A stretch of DNA of 5,487 nucleotides from positions 1-5,487 of the forward strand of contig JAATGD010000380.1 of assembly GCA_015654965.1 (NCBI GenBank). Reading direction: 5' to 3'. The DNA comes from Hyphomicrobiales bacterium. Its GTDB lineage: Bacteria; Pseudomonadota; Alphaproteobacteria; Rhizobiales; Rhizobiaceae. The notes beneath the pieces were generated by a model. It had not been told where the DNA came from, did not search any database, and saw nothing but the letters and a program-made list of their open reading frames with translations. Positions 5,135 through 5,487 of the stretch are shown piece after piece. The translations under genes were made by a program, and so were the position numbers. The first letter of the stretch is position 1, and every line of letters begins with the position of its first letter.

Positions 5135-5487
5135 ATGAGCACACCATTAGATCACATTCGCAATTTTTCGATCGTCGCCCATATCGACCATGGCAAATCG
5201 ACGCTGGCGGACCGCCTCATTCAGTTGACCGGCGGGGTGGACATCCGCGAGATGAAGGAACAGATGCTTGACTCGATGGATATCGAGCGCGAGCGCGGCA
5301 TCACCATCAAGGCCCAGACCGTCCGCCTCAATTACAAGGCGCAGAACGGCGAGGACTACGTGCTGAACCTGATCGACACGCCGGGACATGTCGACTTTGC
5401 CTATGAGGTCTCGCGTTCACTTGCTGCCTGCGAGGGCTCGCTGTTGGTGGTGGATGCATCTCAGGGTGTGGAAGCGCAGACGCTGGC
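5135..5487 (+). CDS. lepA: elongation factor 4 (LepA), 5' part, cut by the window edge
   Basis: LepA/EF4 is a ribosome-associated translational GTPase implicated in back-translocation, initiation efficiency and 30S biogenesis. Only the first 117 complete codons of a protein of roughly 600 residues are present. They cover most of the GTP-binding domain: G1/P-loop AHIDHGKST (15-23), the G2 region ERERGITIKAQT (51-62) and G3 DTPGHVDF (81-88). The opening IRNFSIVAHIDHGKSTLADRL is characteristic of LepA rather than EF-G, TypA or EF-Tu. The ATG at 5135 is the only reasonable start: an in-frame TAA lies at 5123-5125 with no other start codon between, and the conserved N-terminus begins right after. 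There is no Shine-Dalgarno sequence upstream. The reading frame is intact to the right edge. It diverges from the NDUFA9-like gene. Confidence 0.97.
   Translation, partial: MSTPLDHIRNFSIVAHIDHGKSTLADRLIQLTGGVDIREMKEQMLDSMDIERERGITIKAQTVRLNYKAQNGEDYVLNLIDTPGHVDFAYEVSRSLAACEGSLLVVDASQGVEAQTL

Overview
The window looks like a conserved housekeeping stretch of an alphaproteobacterial chromosome, most likely Hyphomicrobiales of the Brucella/Ochrobactrum type. This rests on the moderately GC-rich composition and on how closely the LepA and UppP products match what I remember of Brucella proteins. No search could be run, so the genus is an inference. I see no mobile element, CRISPR array, tRNA or rRNA, and no convincing new multi-gene system.

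Layout, left to right. Positions 1-89 hold no gene that I can support, only a perfect 7-bp hairpin. A compact minus-strand operon follows, read from right to left: a GST-fold protein that resembles the cell-division factor FzlA (2833-2141), the tRNA-modification enzyme QueG (2160-961, start overlapping the previous gene by 20 bases), and an atypical SDR protein (959-90, one base after the queG stop). A 253-bp divergent intergenic region (2834-3086) separates this operon from uppP, the undecaprenyl-diphosphate phosphatase gene on the plus strand (3087-3893). uppP converges on a minus-strand NDUFA9-like NAD(P)-binding gene (4912-3926). A perfect 10-bp stem with A/T flanks between the two stops should terminate transcription from both sides. 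A second divergent region (4913-5134) leads to lepA (EF4), which starts at 5135 and runs off the right edge.

Functional links. If the GST-like protein is FzlA, the 2834-3086 region separates a regulator of septal constriction from the enzyme that recycles the lipid carrier for peptidoglycan. That region also holds a near-match to the CtrA consensus, one GANTC (CcrM-type) site and a 13-bp palindrome, so cell-cycle control is a testable idea. QueG and LepA both act in translation (tRNA wobble-base modification and ribosomal translocation). The NDUFA9-like protein points to respiratory complex I or quinone-linked NAD(P) chemistry. The most useful second looks are the FzlA identity, the candidate CtrA site, and the lack of a Shine-Dalgarno sequence at lepA.
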